Assembly (NCBI GenBank): GCA_902799905.1
Contig: CADCCB010000004.1
Span: 1-64,000, forward strand
Origin: an uncultured Prevotellaceae bacterium
Lineage (GTDB): Bacteria; Bacteroidota; Bacteroidia; Bacteroidales; Bacteroidaceae
DNA length: 64,000 nt
Direction of reading: 5' to 3'
Under the pieces are notes generated by a model. The model had not been told where the DNA came from and made no database searches. It was given only the letters and a program-made list of their open reading frames with translations. The position numbers and the translations under genes were made by a program. Position 1 is the stretch's first letter. Each line of letters begins with the position of its first letter. This document shows positions 41,732 through 50,421 of the stretch, in pieces.

Positions 41732-43002
41732 TAGGCTGACATGTTCAGTTCCACAAAGTTCTCCTCTTCTTCCAGGTCGCAGTAACTCGCCACCGCCTGT
41801 ACCGTCAACTTCTTCCTGCTATAGGCATAGGCCAACTTGGCCTGATTGATGGTCCATTCCCTCAGATAGCCCTTGGTGATTACCCAATCCTCGTCAGACT
41901 GCGCCCTGGCCGTCATGAAGAAAGACGCGTGGGAGGGGTTGTGGTATTTGCGGTAATAGCCCAATTGGATCTGCTGACGGTTGTCAGGGACAAAGATGAC
42001 GCAGGCATTCGCATTGTTGCGGGTGTCAGAATGCTTCTGACTGGCTCCTGCTTCCATCAACTTGTAGTCGTAGAACATCACGCGGTCACCAAGCGTGAAC
42101 TTCCACTTCGACAGGGAATAGGTGAACTGCAGATAGACGTCGTAGTTGAAGACGTTCCACCCCTTGTTCTCATCTTTTTCGCTGGTTATCAGGAAGTCAC
42201 CCTCTGCACCCAGCGTCATGGACAGTCGTTTGGTCAGCAGGGGCGTGTTCAACTCGACGATATACAATGGCAGTTTGTTGGAAAATACCTGGTCGCTGGA
42301 ATACTGATAGCCGCCCACGAGGAGCAGTTCGGTACCCAGGTCGTTGAAGGTGTGGAAGTATCGCGCACGTCCCATCACCTTGCGTGACGTGGAAGTGGGA
42401 ATGTCAATATATTGTTGGGTGAAGTAGGTCAGCAGCCTGTTCCTGTCGTCAAAGCGGTTTGTCATGTGAAGCGTCAGATACTCCTGGTTGCCGTCCTGGT
42501 GACGATAGGAAGCATTGGCATAGAGGTCAGAATGCTGACTGCCGTATAGCGCATTTGCAGAGCCGATACCAGCCACGTCCTTCCCAAGGTCGCCTTGTCC
42601 TTCCACGAAGCCCTTCATGCCCTCAGACATCTTCATGTTGATGTCCAGCACCTTGCCCAGCCCTATGGTTCCCTTCATCACGCCTGTGTTGTCGCAAACC
42701 TGTATCTTGGCGATGTCCTTGGCTTTCATCTGACTGAGAATCACCCTCACGTCGCCGTTCATCGGACAGTTATCGATGCGGAGGTTGTAGTCGGAGATTA
42801 CGTCCTCATAGCCGGAAATCATCAGTTCGGGCACCATTTGGAGCATGTCCATCAGCGTTTCCTCCCCCGTCAGTTCCATTCGCTGGGGGTAGATGGTCGT
42901 CCTGTCTGCCTTCATCTCGATGACGGGCAGGTCGCTCTCTGCGAACATCGTGGCAGAAAGGAGCAGCAAATTGACCAAAAAGAGAATACGTTGATACCAC
43001 AT
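41710..43002 (-). CDS. Outer-membrane beta-barrel protein, TonB-receptor-like, end altered
   Basis: 430 aa. Signal peptide MWYQRILFLVNLLLLSATMFA, a plug-like region (about 40-125, LTGEETLMDMLQMVPEL, VRVILSQMKAKDIAKIQV) and then repeated amphipathic strands (for example LTLHMTNRFDDRNRLLTYF). Shorter than full TonB-dependent receptors and without a carboxypeptidase-like domain. The end SAYWRTNGL lacks the usual terminal aromatic residue and overlaps the transporter remnant, so the original last residues were probably replaced by recombination. A -7 box (TAAATTTG, minus, 43010-43017) lies 7 nt before the ATG. Confidence 0.7.
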   Translation of the reverse strand: MWYQRILFLVNLLLLSATMFAESDLPVIEMKADRTTIYPQRMELTGEETLMDMLQMVPELMISGYEDVISDYNLRIDNCPMNGDVRVILSQMKAKDIAKIQVCDNTGVMKGTIGLGKVLDINMKMSEGMKGFVEGQGDLGKDVAGIGSANALYGSQHSDLYANASYRHQDGNQEYLTLHMTNRFDDRNRLLTYFTQQYIDIPTSTSRKVMGRARYFHTFNDLGTELLLVGGYQYSSDQVFSNKLPLYIVELNTPLLTKRLSMTLGAEGDFLITSEKDENKGWNVFNYDVYLQFTYSLSKWKFTLGDRVMFYDYKLMEAGASQKHSDTRNNANACVIFVPDNRQQIQLGYYRKYHNPSHASFFMTARAQSDEDWVITKGYLREWTINQAKLAYAYSRKKLTVQAVASYCDLEEEENFVELNMSAYWRTNGL

Positions 43003-43089
43003 TGCTTTGCAAATTTACAACTTTCTTCTGAAAAATGAGGCAGATTAACAATATTTTGTATAAATCCCACGCCACGCATTTCTTTGGTT

Positions 43090-43124
43090 GATGGTGGATG
43101 GAGGATGGTGGATGGGGGATAGAC
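43090..43124. repeat. GATGGTG heptads
   Basis: GATGGTG, GATGGAG, GATGGTG, GATGGGG, GATAGAC in the 600-nt gap before lptB. Confidence 0.8.
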
Positions 43125-43194
43125 CTGTGCCTCTCTGATGCCTCTAAAAGCAAGTGAAGCCCTCTTCGTGAGAAAGAAATGCCTTCTACGGGTG

Positions 43195-43256
43195 AAAGGA
43201 ATGCTTGTTATCCCCTGTAAGGAAGCATTCCTTTCCCTCGTGCAAAGCATTCCTTA
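43195..43256. repeat. GGAATGCTT hairpin and repeat module
   Basis: AAAGGAATGCTT (43195-43206) pairs with AAGCATTCCTTT (43223-43234). AAAGCATTCCTTA at 43244 and AAAGCAT near 43265 repeat the core, joined by spacers such as CTACGGG and GCCGTAG. The whole of 43020-43613 is repeat material without a supportable gene. Confidence 0.75.
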
Positions 43257-43359
43257 CTGCCGTAGAAAGCATCGGAACGACCGTTAGGGATATATAGTTA
43301 CCAAAACACCCCTCATTTTGCAATGTCTGGATAGCAAAACGACATCTTTTCCAGGGCTT

Positions 43360-43571
43360 GTTGCAATGTTGCATGTTGCAATGTTGCAATAAGGTGTATA
43401 ATAGTAGAATGATAGGATTAAATGTTAATTCTATTTATCATAATGTTTCAATAGTCTCCGACTATCTCTCCAAAGCGACTGAAAGAAATCTCAAACCTCA
43501 AACCTAAAATCTCAAACCAAAAAAGTGGTGGAGGGTGCTTATTGCAACATTGCAACATGCAACATTGCAAC
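43360..43571. repeat. 33-bp perfect inverted repeat of ATTGCAAC units
   Basis: The left arm, 43360-43392, is the exact reverse complement of 43539-43571, with 146 nt between. The arms themselves are runs of TTGCAATG/TTGCATG. The interior carries heptads and the partial 34-nt repeat. Confidence 0.9.
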
Positions 43572-43610
43572 ACCTCAAATCTCAAACCTCAAACCAAAAA
43601 AGTGGGGAAA
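43488..43610. repeat. TCAAACC/TCAAATC heptads, two blocks ending in AAAAAAGTGG
   Basis: Blocks at about 43488-43529 and 43572-43607. Both end CTCAAACCAAAAAAGTGG, one on each side of the right arm of the inverted repeat. Confidence 0.75.
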
Positions 43611-43613
43611 AGA

Positions 43614-43645
43614 TTTGTTTCTTTCCCTGCTTATTTGTAACTTTG
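43614..43645 (+). promoter_or_regulatory. lptB promoter, TTTG-N20-TAACTTTG
   Basis: TTTG at 43614-43617 and TAACTTTG at 43638-43645. It rules out the far-upstream in-frame ATG at 43525. Confidence 0.8.
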
Positions 43646-43662
43646 CCGTCAAAATGCAGGAT

Positions 43663-44457
43663 ATGGAAAAAGAATCGATAGTACTACGGGCCGAGGGGCT
43701 CGTGAAGAGATACGGCAAACGCACGGTGGTCAACGACGTGAGTTTCGAGGTGCGACAGGGAGAGATCGTAGGACTGCTGGGACCTAACGGAGCCGGCAAG
43801 ACTACCTCTTTCTATATGACAACAGGCCTGGTGCTGCCCAATGGCGGTCATATTTACCTGGGCGACGACGAGGTGACCGACTTCCCCGTCTTCAAGCGGG
43901 CTCGCCTCGGCATAGGCTATCTGGCCCAGGAACCCTCCGTGTTCCGTAAAATGTCGGTAGAGGACAATATTCTCTCTGTGCTGGAGATGACGGGAAAGCC
44001 GCGCGACTACCAGTTAGAGAAACTGGAGAGCCTGATCAAGGAGTTCCGTCTGCAGAAGGTGCGTAAGAACAAGGGCGACCAACTGTCGGGTGGCGAGCGT
44101 CGTCGCTGTGAGATAGCCCGCTGTCTGGCCATCGAGCCGAAGTTCATCATGCTCGACGAGCCCTTCGCCGGCGTCGACCCCATAGCCGTGGAGGACATCC
44201 AGTTCATCGTGTGGAAACTGAAGGATCGCAACATCGGCATCCTCATCACCGACCATAACGTGGAGGACACGCTCTGCATCACCGACCGTGCCTATCTGCT
44301 CTTCGAGGGCCGCATCCTCTTCCACGGCACGCCTGAGGAACTGGCCGCTAACCAGATTGTGCGCAAGAACTATCTGACGGAGTCGTTCGTGCTGCGCCAG
44401 AAAGACTTCCAGTTGCTGGAAGAGGAGCGCAGTCGCAAGGAGCAGGAAGAAGGGTGA
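43663..44457 (+). CDS. lptB: LPS export ABC transporter ATP-binding protein
   Basis: 264 aa from ATG 43663 (43654 is also possible). Walker [12 protein letters not shown]-loop [13 protein letters not shown], signature [14 protein letters not shown], Walker [15 protein letters not shown] and the switch His in [10 protein letters not shown], all in the LptB pattern. Powers lipopolysaccharide extraction with LptF/LptG. The C-terminal extension is rich in Glu and Arg. The TGA stop forms the first base triplet of a TGACCAT heptad array. Confidence 0.95.
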   Translation: MEKESIVLRAEGLVKRYGKRTVVNDVSFEVRQGEIVGLLGPNGAGKTTSFYMTTGLVLPNGGHIYLGDDEVTDFPVFKRARLGIGYLAQEPSVFRKMSVEDNILSVLEMTGKPRDYQLEKLESLIKEFRLQKVRKNKGDQLSGGERRRCEIARCLAIEPKFIMLDEPFAGVDPIAVEDIQFIVWKLKDRNIGILITDHNVEDTLCITDRAYLLFEGRILFHGTPEELAANQIVRKNYLTESFVLRQKDFQLLEEERSRKEQEEG

Positions 44458-44496
44458 CCATTGACCATTGACCATTGACCATTGACCATTGACCAT
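44455..44496. repeat. Six TGACCAT heptads starting at the lptB stop
   Basis: Six identical 7-bp units; the lptB stop codon is the first three bases of the first one. Confidence 0.95.
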
Positions 44497-44532
44497 TGGA
44501 TATAGGGTGTTGGGTTTTGGTTAAAAAATAAT

Positions 44533-44567
44533 AATGTTCAATGTTCAATGTTCAATGTTCAATGATT
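44533..44567. repeat. AATGTTC heptads in the tig promoter
   Basis: Four identical AATGTTC units plus AATGATT. They cover the position where the -33 box of the tig promoter would be. Confidence 0.9.
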
Positions 44568-44573
44568 ATTTCG

Positions 44574-44581
44574 TACCTTTG
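44574..44581 (+). promoter_or_regulatory. -7 box of tig
   Basis: TACCTTTG, 44 nt before the ATG. The sequence 20 nt upstream is within the AATGTTC array. Confidence 0.65.
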
Positions 44582-44625
44582 CACCCCAAAACGAGAATAT
44601 ATAATAAATAAGGTATAACAGAAAG

Positions 44626-45981
44626 ATGAATATCAAGTTTGAAAGTGCCGATAAAATCAATGGTCTGATGACTGTCACCATTGAGCAGGCAGACTATCAG
44701 GAGGCAGTTGACAAGAAGTTGAAAGAATATCGTAAGAAGGCCCAGGTGCCCGGCTTCCGTCCTGGTATGGTTCCCATGGGTCTCATCAAGAAGCAGTATG
44801 GTACGGCTGTGAAGGTCGACGAGGTGAACCGCATCTTGGGTGAGAAACTGTATGAGTATATCCGCGAGAATAAGATTCAGATGCTGGGCGAGCCCCTCCC
44901 CAACCAGGAGAAGCAGCAACCCCAGGACCTGGCTGGCGACGGCCCCTTCGAGTTCGTGTTCGACATCGCCGTGGCTCCAGAGTTCAAGGCAGAGTTGACC
45001 GCCAAGGATAAGATTAACTTCTACACCATCAAGGTGGACGACAAACTGATTGACGACCAGGTGCAGATGTACGCCTCGCAGGCTGGTGAGTTCGTGGAGG
45101 CCCAGGAGTGGAGTGGCAACGACACGCTGAAGGGTGACCTGCGCCAACTCGACGCTGAGGGTAACACCCTCGAAGGTGGCATCACCACCGAGGGCGGCAT
45201 GATCATGCCTTCCTATATCAAGGGTGAGGACGAGAGGAAGAAGTTCGAGGGTGCCAAGCCCGGCGACATCATCACCTTTAACCCCAAGAAGGCCTATCCT
45301 GACAACGACGCCGAGGTGGCTGCCCTGCTGAAGGTGCAGAAGGACGACGTGAAGGACATGGAGAGCGACTTCTCGTTCCAGGTGACTGAGATCCGTCACT
45401 TCCAGCCCGCTGCTGTAGATGAGAAACTCTTTGAGCGCGTCTTTGGCGAGGGTGTGAAGGACGAGGCTGACTTCCGTCAGCGCATTGCAGACGGCTTGAA
45501 GGCTCAGTTGGCAGGCAACAGCGACTATAAGTTCCTGCTCGACGTGCGCGAGTACGTGGAAAATAAGGTGGGCGACCTGCAGTTCCCTGAGGCTCTGCTG
45601 AAGCGCGTCATGCTGCAGAACAACCAGGACAAGGGCGAGGACTTCGTGGAGAAGAACTTCGAGGCCTCGATCAAGGAACTGAAGTGGCACCTCATCAAGG
45701 AGCAACTGGTGGCTGCTGCACAGGTGAAGGTGGAGGATGCCGACCTGAAGGCTGTGGCCAAGGAGGCTATCCGTGCACAGTTCGCCCAGTATGGCATGAG
45801 TAATGTGCCTGAGGACGTGCTGGACAACTATGCCGAGGAGCAGTTGAAGAAGCGCGAGAACATCGACAGTTTCGTTGACCGTGCCGTGGATATGAAGTTG
45901 ACACAGGCCCTGAAGGGCATCGTGAAACTCGTAGAGAAAGAGGTAACCCTCGACGAGTTCAACAAGATGATGCAAGGATAA
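44626..45981 (+). CDS. tig: Trigger factor
   Basis: 451 aa. The N-terminal ribosome-binding domain holds a divergent signature, KAQVPGFRPGMVPMGLIKKQ, where GFRxGxxP is conserved. The FKBP-like middle part (about 170-260) is degenerate, as in other Bacteroidetes. A helical C-terminal chaperone domain follows. It binds nascent chains at the ribosome exit. First of tig-clpP-clpX-recQ. Confidence 0.95.
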   Translation: MNIKFESADKINGLMTVTIEQADYQEAVDKKLKEYRKKAQVPGFRPGMVPMGLIKKQYGTAVKVDEVNRILGEKLYEYIRENKIQMLGEPLPNQEKQQPQDLAGDGPFEFVFDIAVAPEFKAELTAKDKINFYTIKVDDKLIDDQVQMYASQAGEFVEAQEWSGNDTLKGDLRQLDAEGNTLEGGITTEGGMIMPSYIKGEDERKKFEGAKPGDIITFNPKKAYPDNDAEVAALLKVQKDDVKDMESDFSFQVTEIRHFQPAAVDEKLFERVFGEGVKDEADFRQRIADGLKAQLAGNSDYKFLLDVREYVENKVGDLQFPEALLKRVMLQNNQDKGEDFVEKNFEASIKELKWHLIKEQLVAAAQVKVEDADLKAVAKEAIRAQFAQYGMSNVPEDVLDNYAEEQLKKRENIDSFVDRAVDMKLTQALKGIVKLVEKEVTLDEFNKMMQG

Positions 45982-45985
45982 GGGC

Positions 45986-46034
45986 GGTTGGCAGTTGGCT
46001 ATTGGCTAACGGCTAAATGCTAAAGGCTAAGGGC
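45986..46034. repeat. Seven heptads ending in GGC
   Basis: GGTTGGC, AGTTGGC, TATTGGC, TAACGGC, TAAATGC, TAAAGGC, TAAGGGC, directly after the tig stop. Confidence 0.85.
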
Positions 46035-46062
46035 GAATTATAATTCTTTAACCAAAAAAACA

Positions 46063-46092
46063 GTCGGGATGTTTGTGCATCTCGACTTTTTT
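46063..46092 (+). terminator. tig terminator, overlapping the clpP promoter
   Basis: GTCGGGATG (46063-46071) pairs with CATCTCGAC (46078-46086) with one G-T pair, then TTTTTT. The loop holds the TTTG of the clpP -33 box. Confidence 0.8.
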
Positions 46093-46103
46093 GTGTAATT
46101 TTG
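46072..46103 (+). promoter_or_regulatory. clpP promoter, TTTG-N20-TAATTTTG
   Basis: TTTG at 46072-46075 and TAATTTTG at 46096-46103, 20 nt apart. The leader would be about 60 nt. Confidence 0.8.
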
Positions 46104-46169
46104 TATCTAGAAAGCGAGAGGGAGCCCCCGCTATCCTCTTGCGGACACTATAAAAAACTAACGAAAGTT

Positions 46170-46841
46170 ATGAACGATTTTAGAAAATATGCAACCCAGC
46201 ATCTCGGCATGAACGGCCAGGTGCTTGACGATGTGATGCGCTCGGCAGAGGCCCAGGCACAGTACTTGAATCCCTATATTCTTGAGGAGCGTCAGTTGAA
46301 CGTCACCCAGATGGATGTGTTCAGCCGACTGATGATGGACCGCATCATCTTCCTCGGCACACAGATAGACGACTACACAGCCAACACGCTGCAGGCTCAG
46401 TTGCTCTATCTCGACTCCGTCGATCCTGGCAAGGATATCAGTATCTATATCAACTCGCCTGGCGGCAGCGTCTATGCAGGACTGGGTATCTATGACACCA
46501 TGCAGTTCATCTCGAGCGACGTGGCTACCATCTGCACAGGTATGGCCGCCTCGATGGCCGCCGTTCTGCTCGTGGCCGGGCAGGAGGGCAAGCGCTCGGC
46601 GCTGACCCACAGTCGCGTGATGATCCACCAGCCTCTGGGCGGCGTGCAGGGACAGGCCAGCGACATCGAGATTGAGGCACGCGAGATACAGAAACTGAAG
46701 AAGGAACTCTACACCATCATCGCCGACCACTCGCACACCGACTACGAAAAGGTGTGGAACGACTCTGACCGCAACTACTGGATGACAGCAGAGGAGGCCA
46801 AGGCGTATGGAATGATTGATCAGGTGCTGACTAAAAAATGA
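46170..46841 (+). CDS. clpP: ATP-dependent Clp protease proteolytic subunit
   Basis: 223 aa from ATG 46170; an upstream in-frame start at 46101 lies on the promoter. Catalytic Ser is in CTGMAASMAAVLL, His in RVMIHQPLGG, and Asp follows in the C-terminal third; SPGGSVYAGLGIYDTM is the family signature. Forms the tetradecamer barrel used by ClpX, whose gene follows 135 nt downstream. Confidence 0.96.
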   Translation: MNDFRKYATQHLGMNGQVLDDVMRSAEAQAQYLNPYILEERQLNVTQMDVFSRLMMDRIIFLGTQIDDYTANTLQAQLLYLDSVDPGKDISIYINSPGGSVYAGLGIYDTMQFISSDVATICTGMAASMAAVLLVAGQEGKRSALTHSRVMIHQPLGGVQGQASDIEIEAREIQKLKKELYTIIADHSHTDYEKVWNDSDRNYWMTAEEAKAYGMIDQVLTKK

Positions 46842-46976
46842 ATTAAGAGTTAAGAATTGAGAGTGGTTGCCTATGGCAATTAAGAGTTAAGAATTAATTC
46901 TAAATTTATAATTCATAATCGCAGCGAAGCGAGAATAACTCTAAACTCTGAATTCTAAATTCTAAATTTCTGGAGA
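46839..46976. repeat. AGAATTA heptads with a reverse TCGCAGCGAAGCGAGAATAA spacer
   Basis: The array starts in the clpP stop (TGAATTA), has a GTTGCCTATGGCAA dyad, and carries near 46917 the reverse complement of the spacer found between aepY and pntC. It runs up to the clpX ATG. Confidence 0.85.
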
Positions 46977-48191
46977 ATGAAGAAACAATGTAATTTCTGC
47001 GGACGCTCTGAGCGAGAGGTGAAACTCCTGATAACAGGAATCAACGGCTATATCTGTGAAGATTGTGCCAAACAGGCCTATCAGATCGTGAAAGAGTCGG
47101 GGCTGGAGAATAATCAGGCACAGAAAGCCTATCAGCCTGGCACCAAGGTGCCCAAGCCGACGGAGATCAAGGACTATCTCGACCAGTATGTCATTGGACA
47201 GGACGAGGCCAAGCGCTTCCTCTCCGTGGCTGTCTATAACCATTACAAACGACTGCAGCAGCCCGCCAGCGAGAGCGACGGCGTGGAGATCGAGAAGTCG
47301 AACATCATCATGGTGGGCTCGACAGGCACGGGCAAAACCCTGCTGGCACGCACTATAGCCAAACTGCTGGATGTGCCCTTCACCATCGTCGATGCCACGG
47401 TGTTCACCGAGGCCGGCTATGTGGGAGAGGACGTGGAGAGCATCCTCAGCCGACTGCTGCAGGTGGCCGATTATAAGGTGGAAGCCGCTCAGCGTGGTAT
47501 CGTGTTCATCGACGAGATAGACAAGATTGCCCGCAAGGGCGACAACCCTTCGATAACACGCGATGTCAGTGGCGAGGGCGTTCAGCAAGGACTCCTGAAA
47601 CTGCTGGAGGGCACCATCGTCAACGTGCCGCCACAGGGTGGGCGTAAGCATCCTGACCAGGAGTACATCCATGTCGATACGCGCAACATCCTGTTCATCT
47701 GCGGCGGAGCCTTCGACGGCATCGAACGCAAGATAGCCCAACGCATGAACACCCATACCGTGGGCTACAACTCCGTGCAGAATGTGCGGAAGATAGACAA
47801 GAATGACCTGATGAAGTATGTCCTGCCACAGGACTTGAAGTCGTTTGGGCTCATTCCTGAGATTATCGGCCGACTGCCAGTGCTCACCTATCTGAACCCG
47901 CTCGACCGGCAGGCCCTGGAGCGCATACTGGTGGAGCCGAAGAACTCGATAGTGCGCCAATACATCAAACTGTTTGAGATGGACGGCGTGAAACTGTCGT
48001 TTACTAAAGATGCCCTCGAGGCCATCGTTGACAAGGCCGTGGAGTATAAACTCGGAGCCCGTGGACTGCGCTCCATCGTGGAAGCAGTAATGATGGATGC
48101 CATGTTCGAGGTGCCTTCGAAGAAAATAAATGAGTTTGAAGTGACAGGCGACTATGTGCGACAGCAGTTGGATAAGTCGCATCTGCAATAG
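46977..48191 (+). CDS. clpX: ATP-dependent Clp protease ATP-binding subunit ClpX
   Basis: 404 aa. The N-terminal zinc domain uses CNFCGRSE and ICEDC, Walker A is GSTGTGKT, Walker [13 protein letters not shown], and the C-terminal sensor region is [13 protein letters not shown]. Unfolds tagged proteins for ClpP. A start at 46977 follows the heptad array with an AGGAG-like TGGAGA just before it. Confidence 0.97.
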   Translation: MKKQCNFCGRSEREVKLLITGINGYICEDCAKQAYQIVKESGLENNQAQKAYQPGTKVPKPTEIKDYLDQYVIGQDEAKRFLSVAVYNHYKRLQQPASESDGVEIEKSNIIMVGSTGTGKTLLARTIAKLLDVPFTIVDATVFTEAGYVGEDVESILSRLLQVADYKVEAAQRGIVFIDEIDKIARKGDNPSITRDVSGEGVQQGLLKLLEGTIVNVPPQGGRKHPDQEYIHVDTRNILFICGGAFDGIERKIAQRMNTHTVGYNSVQNVRKIDKNDLMKYVLPQDLKSFGLIPEIIGRLPVLTYLNPLDRQALERILVEPKNSIVRQYIKLFEMDGVKLSFTKDALEAIVDKAVEYKLGARGLRSIVEAVMMDAMFEVPSKKINEFEVTGDYVRQQLDKSHLQ

Positions 48192-48204
48192 ATAATACAA
48201 GCCT

Positions 48205-50388
48205 ATGACCGACAAGAAGAATCTGACGGAAGCCTTGAAGAAATACTTCGGCTTCGACACTTTCAAGGGTGACCAGGAGGCCATCATCGAGAACGTACTG
48301 GAAGGGCGCAACACCTTTGTGCTAATGCCTACAGGCGGTGGCAAGTCGCTATGCTATCAGTTGCCGTCGCTGCTGATGGATGGAGTGGCTATCGTCATCT
48401 CGCCGTTGATAGCGCTGATGAAGAACCAGGTGGACTTCATCAGTCATCTTAGTGAGCATGAAGGGACGGCCCACTTCCTGAACTCGTCGCTTAACAAGGC
48501 AGCCATCGACCAGGTGAAGACCGATATCAAGGCAGGTACAACCAAACTGCTCTATGTAGCCCCAGAGTCGCTGACAAAGGAGGATAACGTGGAGTTCCTG
48601 AAGACCTGCAAGATATCCTTCTATGCCATCGATGAGGCGCATTGCATATCTGAATGGGGACACGACTTCCGTCCTGAGTACCGTCGCATCCGTCCGATTA
48701 TCAACGAGATAGGTAATGCTCCCGTCATTGCCCTGACGGCTACAGCCACAGACAAGGTGCGTACTGATATCAAGAAGAATCTGGGTATTCTCGATGCCGA
48801 CGAGTTCAAGAGTTCGTTCAACCGGCCGAATCTCTACTATGAGGTCCGTCAGAAAACCAAGGAAATCGACAAGGATATCGTGCGCTTCATCAAGCAACAC
48901 CCAGGCAAGAGCGGCATCATCTACTGTCTCTCACGAAAGAAGGTGGAGGACCTGGCTGAAGTGTTGCGTGCCAACGACATTAAGGCCCAATGCTATCATG
49001 CCGGCCTTGACTCTGTCACACGGTCGCAGACACAGGACGACTTCCTCATGGAGCGCATCGATGTGATTGTGGCTACCATCGCCTTCGGCATGGGTATTGA
49101 CAAGCCCGACGTGCGCTTCGTCATCCACTACGACATACCAAAGTCGTTGGAGGGCTACTATCAGGAGACTGGACGTGCAGGACGAGACGGAGGCGAGGGC
49201 CTCTGCATCGCCTTCTACAGTTATAAGGACTTGCAGAAACTGGACAAGTTCATGGAGGGTAAGCCTGTGGCTGAACAGGACATTGGACGGCAGTTGTTGC
49301 AGGAAACGGCAGCCTATGCCGAGACATCGGTGTGCCGTCGTAAGATGCTGCTCCATTACTTCGGCGAGGAGTATGACAAGGACAACTGTGGCAACTGCGA
49401 CAACTGTCTGCATCCTGGCACGAAGATCGAGGCGAAGAACCAGTTGGTGATCGCCCTCAATGCCATCCTCGCCATCAAGGAAAACTTCCGTACCGACTAT
49501 GTCATCGACTTCATCATGGGGCGTGACACCGATGAGATACTGGCTCATAAGCATCAGGAACTGGATGCCTTCGGCTCTGGGGAGGACGAGGATCCCAAGA
49601 TTTGGAACCCCATCATCCGACAGGCACTCATTGCCGGCTACCTGAAGAAAGAGGTGGAGAACTATGGTCTGCTGAAAGTCACCGCTGCTGGCAAGAAGTT
49701 CATCAAGAAACCTTGTTCGTTTATGGTTGTCCAAGACCATGAGTTCAATGACGATGACGATCCGACGACGGCCGAGGGAGGAACCAGTGCGCTGGATCCC
49801 ACGCTGTCGGCCATGCTCCACGACTTGCGCAAGAAGTGGTCGCGTAAATTGGAGCGTCCGCCTTATGTCATCTTCCAGGATGTATCGCTGGAGCAGATGG
49901 CTACCGAATATCCCGTGACATTGGAGGAACTGAAGAATATTCAGGGCGTGGGCGACGGTAAGACACGTCAGCCTTATGCCAAGGAGTTCGTCGATCTGAT
50001 CAAGCGCTACTGTGAGGAGAATGAGATAGAGCGTCAGGCTGACCTGCGTGTACGCACCAAGCCCAAGGACTCGATGCGCAAGTTGAAGATCCTGCAGAAT
50101 ATCGACCGTCGCATAGCCCTTGACGATATTGCCAACGCCCTGGGTATAGACTTTGGGGAACTGTTGGATGAACTGGAGGGCATCGTGCTCTATAGCGGTA
50201 ACAAGATCAACATCGACTATTTCCTCAACGAGATAATGGATCCTGACGATGTTGCTGACATGTGCGACTTCTTTGCCGAACAGGAGACAGATGACTTGGA
50301 GGCAGCCTATGAGGAGTTCGGTTCCGACTTCTCGGAAGACGAGATCCGGTTAGTCCGCATCAAGTTCATCTCAGATATGGCGAACTAG
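48205..50388 (+). CDS. recQ: ATP-dependent DNA helicase RecQ
   Basis: 727 aa. Walker A MPTGGGKSLCYQ, DEAH box in AIDEAHCISEWGHDFRPEY, motif VI QETGRAGRDG and a four-cysteine zinc site (CRRKMLLHYFG, CGNCDNC). RQC winged-helix and HRDC domains follow (about 400-620), then an extra C-terminal helical region (about 640-727) with acidic residues, found in Bacteroidetes RecQ. 13 nt after clpX. Confidence 0.95.
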   Translation: MTDKKNLTEALKKYFGFDTFKGDQEAIIENVLEGRNTFVLMPTGGGKSLCYQLPSLLMDGVAIVISPLIALMKNQVDFISHLSEHEGTAHFLNSSLNKAAIDQVKTDIKAGTTKLLYVAPESLTKEDNVEFLKTCKISFYAIDEAHCISEWGHDFRPEYRRIRPIINEIGNAPVIALTATATDKVRTDIKKNLGILDADEFKSSFNRPNLYYEVRQKTKEIDKDIVRFIKQHPGKSGIIYCLSRKKVEDLAEVLRANDIKAQCYHAGLDSVTRSQTQDDFLMERIDVIVATIAFGMGIDKPDVRFVIHYDIPKSLEGYYQETGRAGRDGGEGLCIAFYSYKDLQKLDKFMEGKPVAEQDIGRQLLQETAAYAETSVCRRKMLLHYFGEEYDKDNCGNCDNCLHPGTKIEAKNQLVIALNAILAIKENFRTDYVIDFIMGRDTDEILAHKHQELDAFGSGEDEDPKIWNPIIRQALIAGYLKKEVENYGLLKVTAAGKKFIKKPCSFMVVQDHEFNDDDDPTTAEGGTSALDPTLSAMLHDLRKKWSRKLERPPYVIFQDVSLEQMATEYPVTLEELKNIQGVGDGKTRQPYAKEFVDLIKRYCEENEIERQADLRVRTKPKDSMRKLKILQNIDRRIALDDIANALGIDFGELLDELEGIVLYSGNKINIDYFLNEIMDPDDVADMCDFFAEQETDDLEAAYEEFGSDFSEDEIRLVRIKFISDMAN

Positions 50389-50421
50389 CATGTTCTGGCG
50401 AGTCTCAAATAGTTTTGGGAA

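Noticed and set aside
43360-43571. Possible CRISPR or group II intron in the repeat-rich gap
   Set aside because: No regular repeat-spacer pattern, and no reverse transcriptase or cas gene nearby.
43525-43662. N-terminal extension of lptB by 46 codons
   Set aside because: It translates heptads and lies upstream of a consensus promoter at 43614-43645.
44566-45975. 469-aa minus-strand frame
   Set aside because: Shadow of trigger factor; rich in Leu, His and Val from reverse reading of acidic codons.
46962-48344. 460-aa minus-strand frame
   Set aside because: Shadow of clpX.
48931-49821. 296-aa minus-strand frame
   Set aside because: Shadow of recQ.
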